Positions 11,495 through 22,767 of a stretch of 64,000 nucleotides of DNA are shown here, piece after piece. The first letter of the stretch is position 1. Each line of letters opens with the position of its first letter. The notes beneath the pieces were generated by a model, which saw only the letters and a program-made list of their open reading frames with translations, was not told the DNA's origin and searched no databases. Source of the stretch: Isoetes taiwanensis (lineage: Eukaryota; Streptophyta; Lycopodiopsida; Isoetales; Isoetaceae); contig JAJEKV010000378.1 of the NCBI GenBank assembly GCA_021234155.1, positions 1-64,000 on the forward strand. Direction: 5' to 3'. Both the position numbers and the translations under genes were made by a program.

Positions 11495-12136
11495 AGACCT
11501 ACTTCAAGATTCGAAGTAGCTATTTCTGGCCGGGAATGAAGAAAGAGATAGCCAGATATATTCGGGAATGCCAATTGTGCCCGTGAGACCAAGGCGGAAG
11601 CGACTTGGTGCAGGAGCCTTGGAACCTTTAGCGATCTTGCGAATGCAAAATGGGAAGTGGTAAGCATGGATTTTATCACAGGACTTCCTAGAACTCTACG
11701 AGGCAAAGATGCATTAATGGTTGTCGTAGACAAATTATCTAAGATAGCACACTTCGTGCCTTGCAAAACTACGGACACAGCCTTAGATACTGCCGTTTTA
11801 TTTGTTAAGGAAATTTTTAGACTCCACGGCATGCCTCGAGAGATAATTTCAGATAGGGGTTCTAAGTTCATGAGTGCATTCTGGCAGGATCTTTTTGCTA
11901 CGATTTAGACCAAGCTCTCGATGAGTACGGCCTACCATCCTCAGACGGATGGCCAGACGGAGCGGACGAATCGCATCATCGAAGATATGCTCAGAAGTTA
12001 TGTGTGGAACAAGCAATCCAAGTGGGATGATTACATCCACTTGGTAGAATTCGCCTACAATAGTGCGAAGAAGGAGTCATCCCAGATGTCTCCCTTCATG
12101 ATCAATTACGGGTACCAGTGCGTAACAACAAGGTGA
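11495..12136 (+). pseudogene. Ty3 integrase catalytic core, truncated
   Basis: [15 protein letters not shown] and RECQLCP are followed by the core. MDFITGLP holds the first catalytic Asp, IISDRGSKF the second, and HPQTDGQTERTNRI the Glu. An in-frame TAG interrupts the core at 11,906-11,908, between the second Asp and the Glu. Similarity ends after SPFMINYGYQ at about 12,118, and no chromodomain or 3' LTR follows. Integrase would insert the element's cDNA into the genome. Confidence 0.9.
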
Positions 12137-13409
12137 CCTAGCAAATGCACTAATAACCTGCAATTGGACTAATAAAACAAGATTCCCTAAGATTCTCTAA
12201 AATTTTGCTAGTTTTGGGGTCACACTTATAAAAAAGCCTTATTTTCTAAGAGTATGGTGCCATTTTGAGGGTGTCAAAACTAGAAAGTGAAGATGCTTTA
12301 AAATAAAATCTTCATTTTAAGGGGTTACTTACTGAAAAAAAAAATGAAAAATTTTGTCCCTTCTGAAAAATGCAATAAAAAATTAGTATACAAATATGAC
12401 ATGGCTCAAAATATCATGTGACGAATTTTTATCAAGGCATGAAAATATTGCTCAATGTACATCGTTACAAATAGCTGAAGCTAGTATCTCGAACATGTGA
12501 TTGGTACAGTAAAAATCACATGAGCCTATGACGACATATACAACACCTTGATCATATGAAAAATGTTCAGCAACTGAGGTATTTAAAAACCCTGATAGAC
12601 ATACAAGATATAACTACGTTAAAAGTTTCCCACCAACAAGCAAAGTATTTTATCTATTGTGCTACATTAGCTGGAGGATTAGAGTCTTCTTCATGGCTTT
12701 CCATACTTGTTTCACCAAAAAATAAGTGAACGATAACTCTCCAATAATACAAACGACAAGTCCACTAGTAAGCATGAGCTTACCCATTAAAGCAAGAAGC
12801 CATCAGCTAACATGGGAACACAAAGCAAGGTTTACGTATATGCGCTCAAATATAATGCAAGTTTTTACAAATAAAAAGCAAAAGCATAAAAAACTAGCAA
12901 GAGGCACACCAGAAGACTTTGGCAAGGTAAGATTTGGTAGATTTATGGTTATTTATATGTTTGTGGCTTTTTTATTCATTGTTTATGTTGAGGTAGCAGT
13001 TTGAAGGAGCTCGATTAGCTTACGTTCTTTTGCATAGTTGATATGCACGTAATATGTTTTTTTTAACATCATTGAAGAAAAGAAGCGTGCAACCACATGT
13101 AGAATAATTTATATTTGTTCAAACTAAATGATATCGGCAAAGTTATTGGCAATAGTTTCTCATGTGTATTTATCTTTTACGGCCATGAAATGGATTATAG
13201 TTCTTGGCACTATTTCAGACCTTTAATAAGATAAATGTTGTTTTAGATTAAGGGATTTGAATTTCAAACAAGTTATAATCGTTTTCTTGGATTCACCCCG
13301 AATGGTTTGTATAAATGCTATTCCAAACGAGTTCAACTTCAAATGGCAAAATAACAACATGGATCTCAGTAATCATAACAAGGTATTAACCTTCATGAAC
13401 TTTGTACGC

Positions 13410-13526
13410 AACAATATCTGAAAAGTAGGCCTCCATGAGGTATTAAGAGATAAATACCATGATTAATACCTCCATTGAAAAGTAGGCCTCCATGAGGTAT
13501 TAAGAGATTAATACCTCCATTGAAAA
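13410..13526. repeat. Tandem duplication of about 55 bp
   Basis: AAGTAGGCCTCCATGAGG and ATTAAGAGAT occur twice in succession, each copy ending TTAATACCTCCATTGAAAAG. A related word, CGCAACAATATCTGGAAAG followed by TAGGCCTCC, recurs at about 13,816-13,845, so the family is dispersed locally. Confidence 0.75.
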
Positions 13527-14198
13527 GCAGGTTCAAAGATCTCTTAATGCATCTCTCTAAATGTGTCTGAAAATTTTGTATACATCAGGATACAAAATAG
13601 ATGAATAGAATGGCTGATCTTATGTTTTCAAAGGGAAACAAACATACTGCCAACCATCAGTTCTACACAAATTCGACGACATATTGCAAAAGTCTACAAA
13701 GCTTGGGAATTACATAGCCAAAAGCTTGTTAAAGTTGGAAACTTTACTTGTTTACAAACACTGCGAACCTTGTTTACTTCGTTTGCTTTGCAGATTCCAC
13801 AATAAGACACTTGTACGCAACAATATCTGGAAAGTAGGCCTCCAGAATTATTTGTTGATTGGCTCGCAAAGACTATCAAGAAGAACACTACTTATTAACA
13901 ACAATGGATTTACAAAGACTAGTTATAGCACAGTTGCATTGTAATTCAGGAACTGGTTACTCCATCAAAGCAAATCTAATTTTCCATTAGGACTTGTAGA
14001 CTCCTTAATAAAGGAATCATTTTCAATAGCATCTGCATTTGGAACTCCAACTGGATAGGCAGTTTGTTACTCTCTCATAAAATTTGCAAGCAAATAGTCA
14101 TGTTATTTCAATACCTATTTCAATCTAGTCCAGTGGCTCAATGGCGACAAGTTGCATTTGCACACGTAGAAGGACTCCATGTTTAAAAGCCTGTGTCT

Positions 14199-14433
14199 AA
14201 TCGAAGAAAGGTTGATATTTGCACGATCGCTTGCCGGTTCTACAAAGTTGTAAGCTCCATTGGCCGCACGAGAGAAGAACTCCGCATTAGGGTATCATGG
14301 AAAAAATCCAACAAAAGCAAGATAGAATTTCATCCGAGTCTCCTTCACATGCGGCGGCACAGTGTGTCGCGTCTCCTTCACAATGTAACTGGCTTTGTGT
14401 CTAAGTATGAATCGAAGAAAGGTTGATATTTGC
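14199..14433. repeat. Direct repeat of 24 bp, 211 bp apart
   Basis: The 24 bases at 14,199-14,222 (starting AATCGAAGAAAGG, ending ATATTTGC) recur exactly at 14,410-14,433. Between them GTCTCCTTCACA also occurs twice. They may be ends of a small insertion, but no inverted repeats are visible. Confidence 0.7.
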
Positions 14434-14596
14434 CTGAAAGGTAAGTTTTTCTGCCTATGCTTTCACACATTAATGTTCAATTTTTTTTTACATGCTTTTG
14501 CTATATTGCCATAGACATAATTTGTATTATCTTGTGCCATGACAGTTAGATGAGCATGATCCGAAAAAGGGCTTTTGCTAGAACATTATAGCTAGA

Positions 14597-14631
14597 ACTA
14601 GTAATGGTGCCAGCGTTCTTTGGGCATAATT
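14597..14631 (-). other. Second Helitron-like terminus
   Basis: On the minus strand the sequence TGCCCAAAGAACGCTGGCA, ACCATTA, then CTAGT is a diverged copy of the terminus at 7,170-7,206. The hairpin is decayed but CTAGT is followed by T, as expected for insertion at an AT dinucleotide. The element body would extend to higher coordinates, towards the PPR region. Confidence 0.45.
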
Positions 14632-15212
14632 TGAAAATCTGTAAATCTTTGAGAACATACGTTTACATAGAGAAACTTCGGGCCCTTGGATCATCTTGGG
14701 AGCATGTAGGAATAATTGTTGAGGTTGTTTCCATATTTGAATTTATGTTGTTCATATCTACAAAAGTACACATTGCAGAGCTAAGGCATAGTACAGTATA
14801 AGAGCTAGGGCTATGAATGATATGTTTGCTAATTAAAAGTGAAGAAAGCCCAAGACATTTTTTGCATGACAACATTATCTTTTTGTGGTGCAGCAGAATC
14901 TTTTTGTGCTGCTCGTGGAATATTCTGCAGGATATTGCAGGAGGACGATGAGAACAGACTAAAATTCAAGACGATAGATAAATAGTCCTTTTTACGTCAA
15001 GGAAATCCACTGCACTAATCCTAGAACTGTTAGATCCATTGCGTTCATCAGCTCGAGACATTAAGTATTTTCTGATATTCTTGCTTGCTCGATCCTCCTA
15101 GTCTTGTCCGTTCTAAGAAAGCTTTGTTGCCCCTTTTGCCATGGCGATAATCCGTTGAAATGGATGCATTATCAGCAACAAATGGAACAAAAGTAATGGG
15201 CTGGTTCCGATA

Positions 15213-17615
15213 ATGAAAACACATCTTTCTTCCCCTTGGACTCTCCTCCATACTTCAGAATTTAACAGACAGGAACACTTCAATGGGTTCGTCAAAATCG
15301 CCCACGACCATGGAATGCCCATCTCCAAGGGCCTCGCCTACCGCCTTGTATATGAATGCACAAAACGACAAGACATAGACCTTGGCAGGCAAGTATGGTC
15401 CTTGATTGTTCAAAATGGACTTGCTTCCGATTCCTTCTTGTCTAACCATATTCTCCGTTTAGTGGCCTCTTCTGGAAATTGGATAGAAGCAAATCAAGTA
15501 TTCAATCAAATTTTAAGCCCAGATCAGTATACATGGAATGCAGTTATCCAAACCCATGCCAGGTATGAGAATTGTGACATGGTTCTTCAGCTGTATTATA
15601 GGATGCAGCAGATTGGAAGAAACCCAGACAAATTTACCGTTTTGAATGTTATGAAAGCCTGCACCAGTGAGGTTTTATAGAGCAAGGAAAGGGCCACACA
15701 TGAGCAGATTATTCAGATTGGATTAAAATTTGACATTGTTGTTGGAAGCACAGCTGTAGATATGTATGCAAAGTTTGGAAGTTTAGAGGAAGCAAGCTGG
15801 ATCTTTGAAAATTTGACAAACAAAAACATAGTATCATGGAATGCAATGATTGCAGGATATGCACTTCATGCGGAAGGCCATCTTGCTTTAGAATGTTTTT
15901 ACAGTTTGGATCAGAAGGGCATAAGGCCAAGCAAAGTCACATTTCTTAACATCTTGAAAGGATGTTGCAGTATAGGTAGCATAGAGCAGACTAAATGCAT
16001 CCATGTAAAAATTATAAATAGTAGTATTGAATTAGATAATGTTATTGGAAATGCCCTTGTTGATACATATGCCAGGTGTGGGAGCTTGGAAGAGGCATGC
16101 AGAGTGTTTAATAATTTGAAGAGACAAGATGTGGTATCATGGGGCACAATGATTGCAGGTTATACTCAATTTGGGGAAGAAGATCTTGCCCTAGACTGTT
16201 TTATAATATGGAACACAATGGCATTAAGCCAAGCAAGGCAACATTCTTAAACATTTTGAAAGCAACTGGTAATATTGGTGCCATAGAGCAGGGAAGGTAT
16301 ATAAATGAACAGATTATTGGTAGTGGAATTCTACTTGACGTTGTCATGGGGAGTGCCATAGTAGATATGTATGCCAAGTGTAGCAGCTTTGGAGAAGCTT
16401 GCAGAATTTTTTGAGAGTTTACATAACAAGAACATAGTGTCATGGAATTCCATCATTTCAGGATATGCCCAGCATGGTAAAGGCTGTCTTGCCCTGGAGG
16501 TATTTGACAGGATGCAGTCTGAGGGCATAATGCCAGACAAGGTTACTTTCTCCAGCAGCTTGAAAGCATGCAGCAGTATTGGCATCCTTGAGAAAGGCAG
16601 ACAAATCCATGTGCAGATTGTCGAGCATGGGCTTCAGTCTAATGTTGTCGTTGGAACTAGCCTTGTTGATATGTATGTGAAGTGTAGAAGCATGGAGGAA
16701 GCAAGCAGAGTGTTTGACAGATTGCCTTACCGGAATGTGGTATCCTGGAATTCAATAATTGCTGGACATCGCCAACTTGGCAAAGGCCATGTTGCTTTGG
16801 AATGCTTTCAGACCATGCAGCATCAAGGAATACAACCAGACAAGGTAACATTTTTAAGCATATTGAAGGCATGTGGCAACGTAAATGCCATAGAACAAGG
16901 CAGGTACATGCATGAAAAGATTGTTGGGCTGCAGTCTGATATTGTTGTGGGAAGCACACTTGTTGACATGTATGCCAAATGTGGGAGCGTTAGTGAGGCT
17001 TGTGAGGTCTTTGACATGTTGCCATACCGAGATGTAGTATCATGGAGTGCACTAATCATGGCATATGCACAAATTGGAGAGGCTGGATTGGCTGTGCAGA
17101 AATACATTGACATGCAAAACTGTGGAATAAAACCAAATGATGCAATATGGCTTGCTGTCCTTACTGCGATAAGTCATGTAGGCTTAGTAGATGAAGGTAT
17201 TTGGTACTTCAGAATTATCCAGGACTACCACGGTACAGATATAAATATTTTGCACATTGCTTGCATGTTGGATCTTTTAAGTCGTAGAGGTTACTTCAAA
17301 GAGGCAGAGGTAGTATTGTCATCTGCCATGCAGCCCCATATTTGTCTATGGATGGCCTTGCTTAATGGTTGCATAATACATTGCAATGTTGAACTTGCCA
17401 AACAGTGCTTTGACGTAATTATTTCCTTAAATCCGTTTTGTGCTGCAGCATACATTCTCATGTCAAACCTATATGCCAGTGCGGTCACGGGGGAATCTTG
17501 TAATGCATGGACGAAGCCCAATAGGTCGTGCAATCTGGGCAATGACCCCTTTTCATGGAGCACAACACATTCAGAAAGGCTTGTTCGTTATATAAGTAAA
17601 GAAAGAACATATTAA
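15213..17615 (+). pseudogene. PLS-class PPR protein pseudogene
   Basis: PPR proteins bind organellar RNA one base per repeat. Repeats are tandem and well formed, with signatures such as NIVSWNAMIAGYA, PSKVTFLNILKGC and LVDMYAKCGS repeated about every 100 residues (the P-L-S pattern), and an E-like region (ICLWMALLNGC, AAAYILMSNLYAS). An in-frame TAG lies at 15,678-15,680. A one-base loss in a T-run near 16,200 is undone by a one-base gain in another T-run near 16,408. After the E-like region the frame degenerates and no E+ or DYW domain follows. The start at 15,213 is the first Met. Transit-peptide function cannot be judged. Homopolymer breaks could in part be sequencing errors. Confidence 0.9.
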
Positions 17616-17837
17616 AAGGATTGCAAAAGAACATAACCATGCACTTAAATATGATTTGACGCGTTGATCATTACTCTGTGACTGTTTAGGTTGCAATTCA
17701 CGACCTTTCGAGCTTAAGATCCCTTTAGTTTGAATTGTAGCCATTTGATTTGACTGGACTGCCATCTGACCTATAAATGTCAAACTGTGAGAGAAATCTG
17801 CAAGGTAAATTGATGAGCAGGTAGATATTGTGAAAGC

Positions 17838-18110
17838 AATGTTAGGGCCTGTGCAGCATCTTAATTTCTTTCATATGTGACTTTCAGTTATCTTTGCCTG
17901 AAAACTATGGTGTTTGATTTCACAGATGCATCAATGGATACCATGCGTGGCTAAATTTAATGTGTTTGGCATATCATCAACCTGTAGAAGCAAAAGAAAA
18001 ATTGGCACAGGATGCCGAGAACCACCAAACATTCTGCATAGGTTATTAAAATGTAGTAATTCTTTCACATCTTGAAAATTGCAATATCAGATCCCCCTGA
18101 AGTTTGTGCC
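17838..18110. repeat. Local duplication, copy 1 (unoccupied)
   Basis: Words such as GTTAGGGCCTG, CAGTTATCTTTGCC, AAATTTAATGT and CAACCTGTAGAAGCAAAAG occur here and again, in the same order, at 18,482-18,640 and 21,974-22,073. Copy 1 lacks the hAT transposon. The offset is about 640 bp. Confidence 0.8.
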
Positions 18111-18194
18111 ATTAAAAGATTTTTCAGGTGGAGTAAATGCATCAATATTTTATTTTTGGGAAATGGGTTCATGCTTCTTCATATGAACCAATTA

Positions 18195-18465
18195 TCTTTG
18201 TAAATACATGTATGTGAAATCTGGTGGCATTGATGATGCTTCTCAAGTGTTCAGGAATACGTTTACACAAACGTGATGCCATGGACGTAATGACTACATA
18301 GGTGTGTGGTTTGCATTTCTTAGTGCATGTACAAAGCGGAGGAAGGCCTGGCACCATGGACTGAAATGTGCTAATGTCAGACACATGAAAGATATAGTTA
18401 CACGATGAACTGGGATTATATCCCACAAATGTATGCTGGGCCCTCGAACTCCCTAGCATTATGAG
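18195..18465 (+). pseudogene. Small PPR remnant
   Basis: A frame reads YMYVKSGGIDDASQVFRN, the typical S-to-P motif boundary of plant PPR proteins. It is followed by short frame-shifted pieces (CANVRHMKDIVTR) that resemble the next repeat. It lies between the two copies of the local duplication and is probably debris of the upstream PPR gene. Confidence 0.5.
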
Positions 18466-19253
18466 CAGATTATATGGACGTAATATTAGGGCCTGAGCAT
18501 AGTCTTAATTTTTTTTCCTTGTGCAGTTATCTCTGCCATGAAAATTATGGTTTTTAATTCCTCTAAAATATAAGTGGCCATTATGTGCGGTTCATGTGTT
18601 TGATATTAGAAGGATTCAATTGACAATAAATTTAATGTTTACGTCATGGTTACCGGGAACGGCGTTCCGAACGCCGTTCCGGTTCCGAACACGTTCCGGG
18701 GCATGCCACGTTCCGGGAACATTTGTTCCCGTTCCAAATGTGTATGTTACCCGGAACGCCGTTCCGACAACGTTCCGGTAAGTTGGGAACGTTGTTCCCA
18801 ACTATAAAATTTGTTTTTGACCTTTTCCTTCATATTTTTTCTTATTTTTCACTTTTTCTTTTGCCAATTTCGATTTGCAAAGGTTTGTCATTCGTAACAG
18901 GGCACAACAAAAGCCCTTTCTCCTCTGTTTTCATTTCCGCCTGAGTGGCCGGCCGGATAGTAGGCGGATACACATAACATACAATACAACAGCTCGATCA
19001 TCAGGTCAGCTCGATTCGGTTCGGTCAGCACTCAGCAGAGGAGGAGAGAAGCAAGCATCAACGCAGGCCTTCTAATCTAAGTTCCAGTTCCAGTCAGACT
19101 CCAGAGAAGGTAGAGAGCAAGCAAAACGCTCCTTTTCTTTCCTTCTTTTCCATTCATTAGAATAAGTAGTAAATCTGTATCATTCCAGGGAGAACTGAAG
19201 TTCCATTTGCTGCCAGTGCCACATAACAGTTACATTGATTGAATGATCTTAAG

Positions 19254-19341
19254 GTATGTTCTTCAGCATTTATTTATTTCATTCATACTCATAGATTGAT
19301 TGATTGATTTTCGTGCATTTGTTTTGTTTATTGCTCTTTAG
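19254..19341 (+). other. Possible 5'-UTR intron of the transposase gene
   Basis: AAG|GTATGTTC at 19,251-19,261 fits a plant donor, and a T-rich tract ending CTCTTTAG at 19,341 fits an acceptor, four bases before the ATG at 19,346. hAT genes often have such leader introns. No transcript supports it here. Confidence 0.4.
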
Positions 19342-19345
19342 TTAA

Positions 19346-21556
19346 ATGGAAGAAGAAGTAGAGCACAGAGCTCCCATGCCAAAGAGAGCCAAGTTTAAGC
19401 GTGATGCATCTAAATGGTGGGAGGAAGTGGATCTTGTTGGTGTTCCACCTACAGCTGGTGGTGCCAGGAAGTGGTGTTGCAGATATTGCAAGAAAGAGAA
19501 GACTGGTGGAACAGATAGAGTGAGAGCTCACTTGCTTGGAAAGGGGAAAGGATCATACGGTTGTCCTTCAATTGATGATGCAACTAAGGACAGATTGGAA
19601 AGTTTTGCTAATAGTTTGGATGGCGTGAAGGAGCAAAGACAACAACGTTTGCAAGAGGCAAGGAATGCTGCAGCTCTTATATCTCCTCTATCTTCTTCAT
19701 CACGCCATGTTGGAAGCTCAGGAATGGACAGCTCCTCTTTGGGCATAAGTGAGCAGCAGCAGCAGCCCTCATCTTTAAGACCAGTTACCGGGAAGCATTG
19801 TGCATCGTCTAGAGGAGAAATGGATTCATATTTCCATCCACCGGCGGCAAAGAAAAGGCAAAGTAACATTCAAGATGCTTTTGATGCAGAAAGGAAGGAG
19901 CGAGTTCATAGAGCAATTGCAAGATTTTTTATTTATGACAAGATTCCATTCCATGTGATACGAAGCAACTATTTTAAATACATGCTTGCAGAGGTGGGCT
20001 GCTATGGACCAAATCTTGAATTACCATCATATGAAGACTTGAGGACCACTTTGATTGCAAGAGAGAAAAAAGAGGTAACAATGTCATTGGAATTGCTACG
20101 TGAGCATTGGAAACAATGGGGTGTTACACTTGTTGTTGATGGCTGGTCCGACACTCAAGGTAGGCACATTCATGGCATGATTGCTTATAGTAGAGGAAGA
20201 AGCTATTTTCTGAATTCTCATGACATAAGCTTGGATGGAAAGTATGCCACAAACTTGGCAAGAATATGGAAAGATGCCATCATTTACATTGGAAAGGAGA
20301 ATGTCATTCAGGTTGTAGGTGATGGAGAGCAATCCAATAGATCTGCTGGGACAATGATTGAGAAGGAATTTCCGCATATACACTTTTCTCCATGCATGGC
20401 ACATTGTATCAACAACATTTTGAAGGATTTTGCAAAGCTGCCATACTTTGCAGATGCGATTGAGAAAGGTAATAAATTAGTCACTTATATCAAGAATCAT
20501 TCTCATGTAAGTGCATTGCTGAAAAAATTCTCATTCAAGAAGGTTCTCAAGTATTCTGAAACTAGATTTGGGTATAACTTTATTATGTTGGATCGCCTAT
20601 GTGAGCTTTTGGATCCCTTGCAGCAGATGTTCGTATCACCAGACTTTAAAAAGCTTAAAGAAAGTCGTTCAAAAGCAAGTAAGTTATGCCATCAAATTCT
20701 TTTTGATAATAACTTCTGGTCAGACCTTGAGAGCATTTTAAGCATTGTGAAGCCGCTGAATTTAATGCTTAGATTGGTTGATAGCCCTTTCCCATGCATT
20801 GGCAAAGTTTATGAAGGGATGGACAGCTTGGTTGCACACATTAAAGATGTGAATGTTGAAGATGATATCCGTAGCGAATTGTTAACTTTTGTGAATGACA
20901 GGTGGTCAGAATACCATTCACCTCTCCATGCTGTTGCCTATGTACTTGATCCAGAATTTCAAGGGAAAGGTCAAGAAAGAGAAAGGCTTGTTATTCAAGG
21001 TTGGGAAGATGCTCTCAAGAGAATTATTGCAGATTCTGATGAAAGAAGAATGGTTAAGAACCAATTGTCACATTATAGAAGCAGGAGTGGATTGTTTAAT
21101 AGTGATGATGCAAAATTGGACCGCTATCGTGTGAATTCAGCTTTGTGGTGGGAGGATTATGGATCAGTTACAAAAGAACTCCAAACTTTGGCCATTCGCA
21201 TATTATGCCAAGGGGCAAGCTCCTCATCTATTGAGCGTTTGTTTAGTCACATGGGAAGCGTAGCAACAAAGAAAAGGAACAAACTTGGCACACAGAAAAC
21301 TAATGATCTTACTTTTGTTGGTGCAAACATGCGACTAATAGAATTCTGTTCTAAGATGGATTTTTCAAATGAGAAATTCATTGGTGTGCACAAAGAAGAA
21401 ACAATACCTGCAGCATGTGAAGATGACGACGACAATGACAATAATGAAGCCGAACATTGTGAGGATGAAGAAATTGAAGCTGAAGGTAATGGTGATAATG
21501 AGAATGAGGATATGCTCATTGCTACTGCTGAAAATGATTTTAGTTCTACTAGTTAA
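19346..21556 (+). CDS. hAT transposase, 736 aa, intact
   Basis: The enzyme cuts and joins the transposon ends. Residues about 20-75 form a BED-type zinc finger (WCCRYCKKEKTGGTDRVRAH). A DUF659-like region follows near residues 200-320 with WGVTLVVDGWSDTQGR, holding the first catalytic Asp of the RNase H fold, and GDGEQSNRSAG with HFSPCMAHCINNIL further on. The C-terminal hAT dimerisation region (about 590-670) has WWEDYG, GASSSSIERLFS and RNKLGTQKTNDL. The tail is very acidic. Length is normal for the family. I chose the first ATG because the zinc finger starts soon after it. Two peptides of the C-terminal catalytic/dimerisation block are near consensus, so the protein looks functional. Confidence 0.96.
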   Translation: MEEEVEHRAPMPKRAKFKRDASKWWEEVDLVGVPPTAGGARKWCCRYCKKEKTGGTDRVRAHLLGKGKGSYGCPSIDDATKDRLESFANSLDGVKEQRQQRLQEARNAAALISPLSSSSRHVGSSGMDSSSLGISEQQQQPSSLRPVTGKHCASSRGEMDSYFHPPAAKKRQSNIQDAFDAERKERVHRAIARFFIYDKIPFHVIRSNYFKYMLAEVGCYGPNLELPSYEDLRTTLIAREKKEVTMSLELLREHWKQWGVTLVVDGWSDTQGRHIHGMIAYSRGRSYFLNSHDISLDGKYATNLARIWKDAIIYIGKENVIQVVGDGEQSNRSAGTMIEKEFPHIHFSPCMAHCINNILKDFAKLPYFADAIEKGNKLVTYIKNHSHVSALLKKFSFKKVLKYSETRFGYNFIMLDRLCELLDPLQQMFVSPDFKKLKESRSKASKLCHQILFDNNFWSDLESILSIVKPLNLMLRLVDSPFPCIGKVYEGMDSLVAHIKDVNVEDDIRSELLTFVNDRWSEYHSPLHAVAYVLDPEFQGKGQERERLVIQGWEDALKRIIADSDERRMVKNQLSHYRSRSGLFNSDDAKLDRYRVNSALWWEDYGSVTKELQTLAIRILCQGASSSSIERLFSHMGSVATKKRNKLGTQKTNDLTFVGANMRLIEFCSKMDFSNEKFIGVHKEETIPAACEDDDDNDNNEAEHCEDEEIEAEGNGDNENEDMLIATAENDFSSTS

Positions 21557-22232
21557 AGCATTGTCATGAAGTTAATGTTTTGAAAACTATTTTAGCTACT
21601 TTGTTATGAATATGTTTCGAGGCTTATCATGCCATATATTTGCTATAATAGAAGATTTCTGTTTTATAATGATGGCTTAAGATATATTCGTCATAAAAGT
21701 TAAACTATGTGGTGTTTTTATGTTCATTTATGAGAATATGTAATACGGTAGAGCCATATTTTCATTTGGCCATTATTATACATCACCCTTTGACATTTTA
21801 AAATTGAAAACTAGTTCAATAGGTTAATTAGCTCATGGGAACACCAAATCCATTTTCAAAATTTAAAAATTCCAAAGTTGGATGTTCCCGTTCCGAAGTG
21901 TTCCGGTTCCGGTTCCGAAATTTGGGGTGCCGTTCCGGTTCCCGTTCCGGTTCCGGGTAACCATGGTTTACGTTTATCACCAACCTGTGGAAGCAAAAGA
22001 AGGATTAACACAGGATATGATCCTCTTAAAAATTGCAATATCAAATACAAATACACCTGAAGTTTGTTACATAAAAAGACTGGAACCAGCTTAATTGCAT
22101 ACTGGAGATAGTTCTGTCTCATTTATATTAAAATTGGGAACGCTATCCTTGCAAGCATATTTGGCTCATCGAGACCTTCAATTATTCAGTAATATGTATT
22201 TATCATATGGAATTGACAAGCATATAAGTTGT

Positions 22233-22757
22233 TCAGGTTGTTTGGCACTTTCCTACATATCTACCTACGTAAATGCCAGCATAAATATTTGACATAAGCA
22301 CATATGCAGGAGCATGAGAAAGATCTAATATAATAATTTCTTCAAAGCACTGTTGTCCCAAATCCACATTGTAATGCAATTTGCAAGCACAAAGCAATGT
22401 CATCCACAAATAAATATCAGGTTGGGCACCCTTTCTGATTAAATCTTTGGCTTTATTAAAAAGTCCTGCATGACCCAAAATAACCACCATGCAGGTAATA
22501 TGACGCATATCAGGAGTTAATCCACTATACTCTTTCATAGTCTGAAAGTACCAAAGGGCTTCATTCACAAAACCCACATGATGCAATGCAGTAAGGATAC
22601 CACAATATGCTGTCCCATCTGGGATAAGACCACATAAATACATGTCTTCAAAGCACTGTACTGCCATCCCGACTTCCCCATGCTGACCGTATCCAGCAAT
22701 CATTGAATTCCATGACACTAGATTTTTGTTATGCATTTCAGAGATTTGGTGAGAAAG
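22233..22757 (-). pseudogene. PPR protein C-terminal fragment
   Basis: Read leftwards it gives NKNLVSWNSMIAGYGQHGE, GLIPDGTAYCGILTALHHVG, then an E-like region with DIYLWMTLLCACKLH and APAYVLMSNIYAG. It resembles the end of the PPR pseudogene at 15.2-17.6 kb but lies on the opposite strand. Upstream, at about 22,755, PPR similarity stops abruptly and unrelated sequence begins. The open frame continues to 22,874 by chance. The protein lacks all N-terminal repeats. Confidence 0.85.
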
Positions 22758-22767
22758 CAGTTGCCAT

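Larger units (their letters stand above)
7300..12136 (+). mobile_element. Ty3 (gypsy) LTR retrotransposon remnant, no LTRs recognised
   Basis: Gag, aspartic protease, reverse transcriptase, RNase H and integrase occur in that order, which is the Ty3/gypsy order (copia has integrase before reverse transcriptase). All parts are frameshifted or interrupted. I see no LTR pair: the left end blurs into basic low-complexity coding, and the right end stops inside integrase at about 12,130, after which the sequence turns AT-rich and unrelated. It is a dead, doubly truncated copy. Confidence 0.9.
12140..14596. other. AT-rich intergenic DNA, no gene seen
   Basis: No coherent coding region is visible on either strand. 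Open frames here are short and have AT-rich, compositionally odd translations. The stretch holds the small direct repeats listed separately. Confidence 0.6.
18645..21965 (+). mobile_element. Intact hAT-superfamily DNA transposon
   Basis: The left end starts CATGGTTACCGGGAACG and the right end closes CCGGGTAACCATG (one extra G). An identical 8-base duplication, GTTTACGT, flanks it at 18,637-18,644 and 21,966-21,973. Both subterminal regions are filled with GTTCCG/CGGAAC words. The element is 3,321 bp and holds one uninterrupted transposase ORF. Perfect target duplication and an open ORF point to recent insertion, and it could still be autonomous. Confidence 0.96.
18482..22073. repeat. Local duplication, copy 2, interrupted by the hAT transposon
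   Basis: This matches copy 1 up to AAATTTAATGTTT, where the 3,321-bp hAT begins, and resumes with TATCACCAACCTGTGG after it. Copy 1 therefore serves as a paralogous empty site and confirms the element's boundaries. Confidence 0.8.

Noticed and set aside
15678-15680. In-frame TAG in the PPR gene rescued by RNA editing
   Set aside because: Plant C-to-U and U-to-C editing acts on organellar transcripts, and the flanking indels point to decay.
15255-17113. Several minus-strand ORFs opposite the PPR gene
   Set aside because: Shadows of the PPR repeats on the plus strand.
18616-18801. ORFs in the left end of the intact hAT
   Set aside because: Translation of GTTCCG subterminal repeats only.
21856-22122. 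ORFs in the right end of the intact hAT (PEPEH, GTGTGT peptides)
   Set aside because: Translation of subterminal repeats on either strand.
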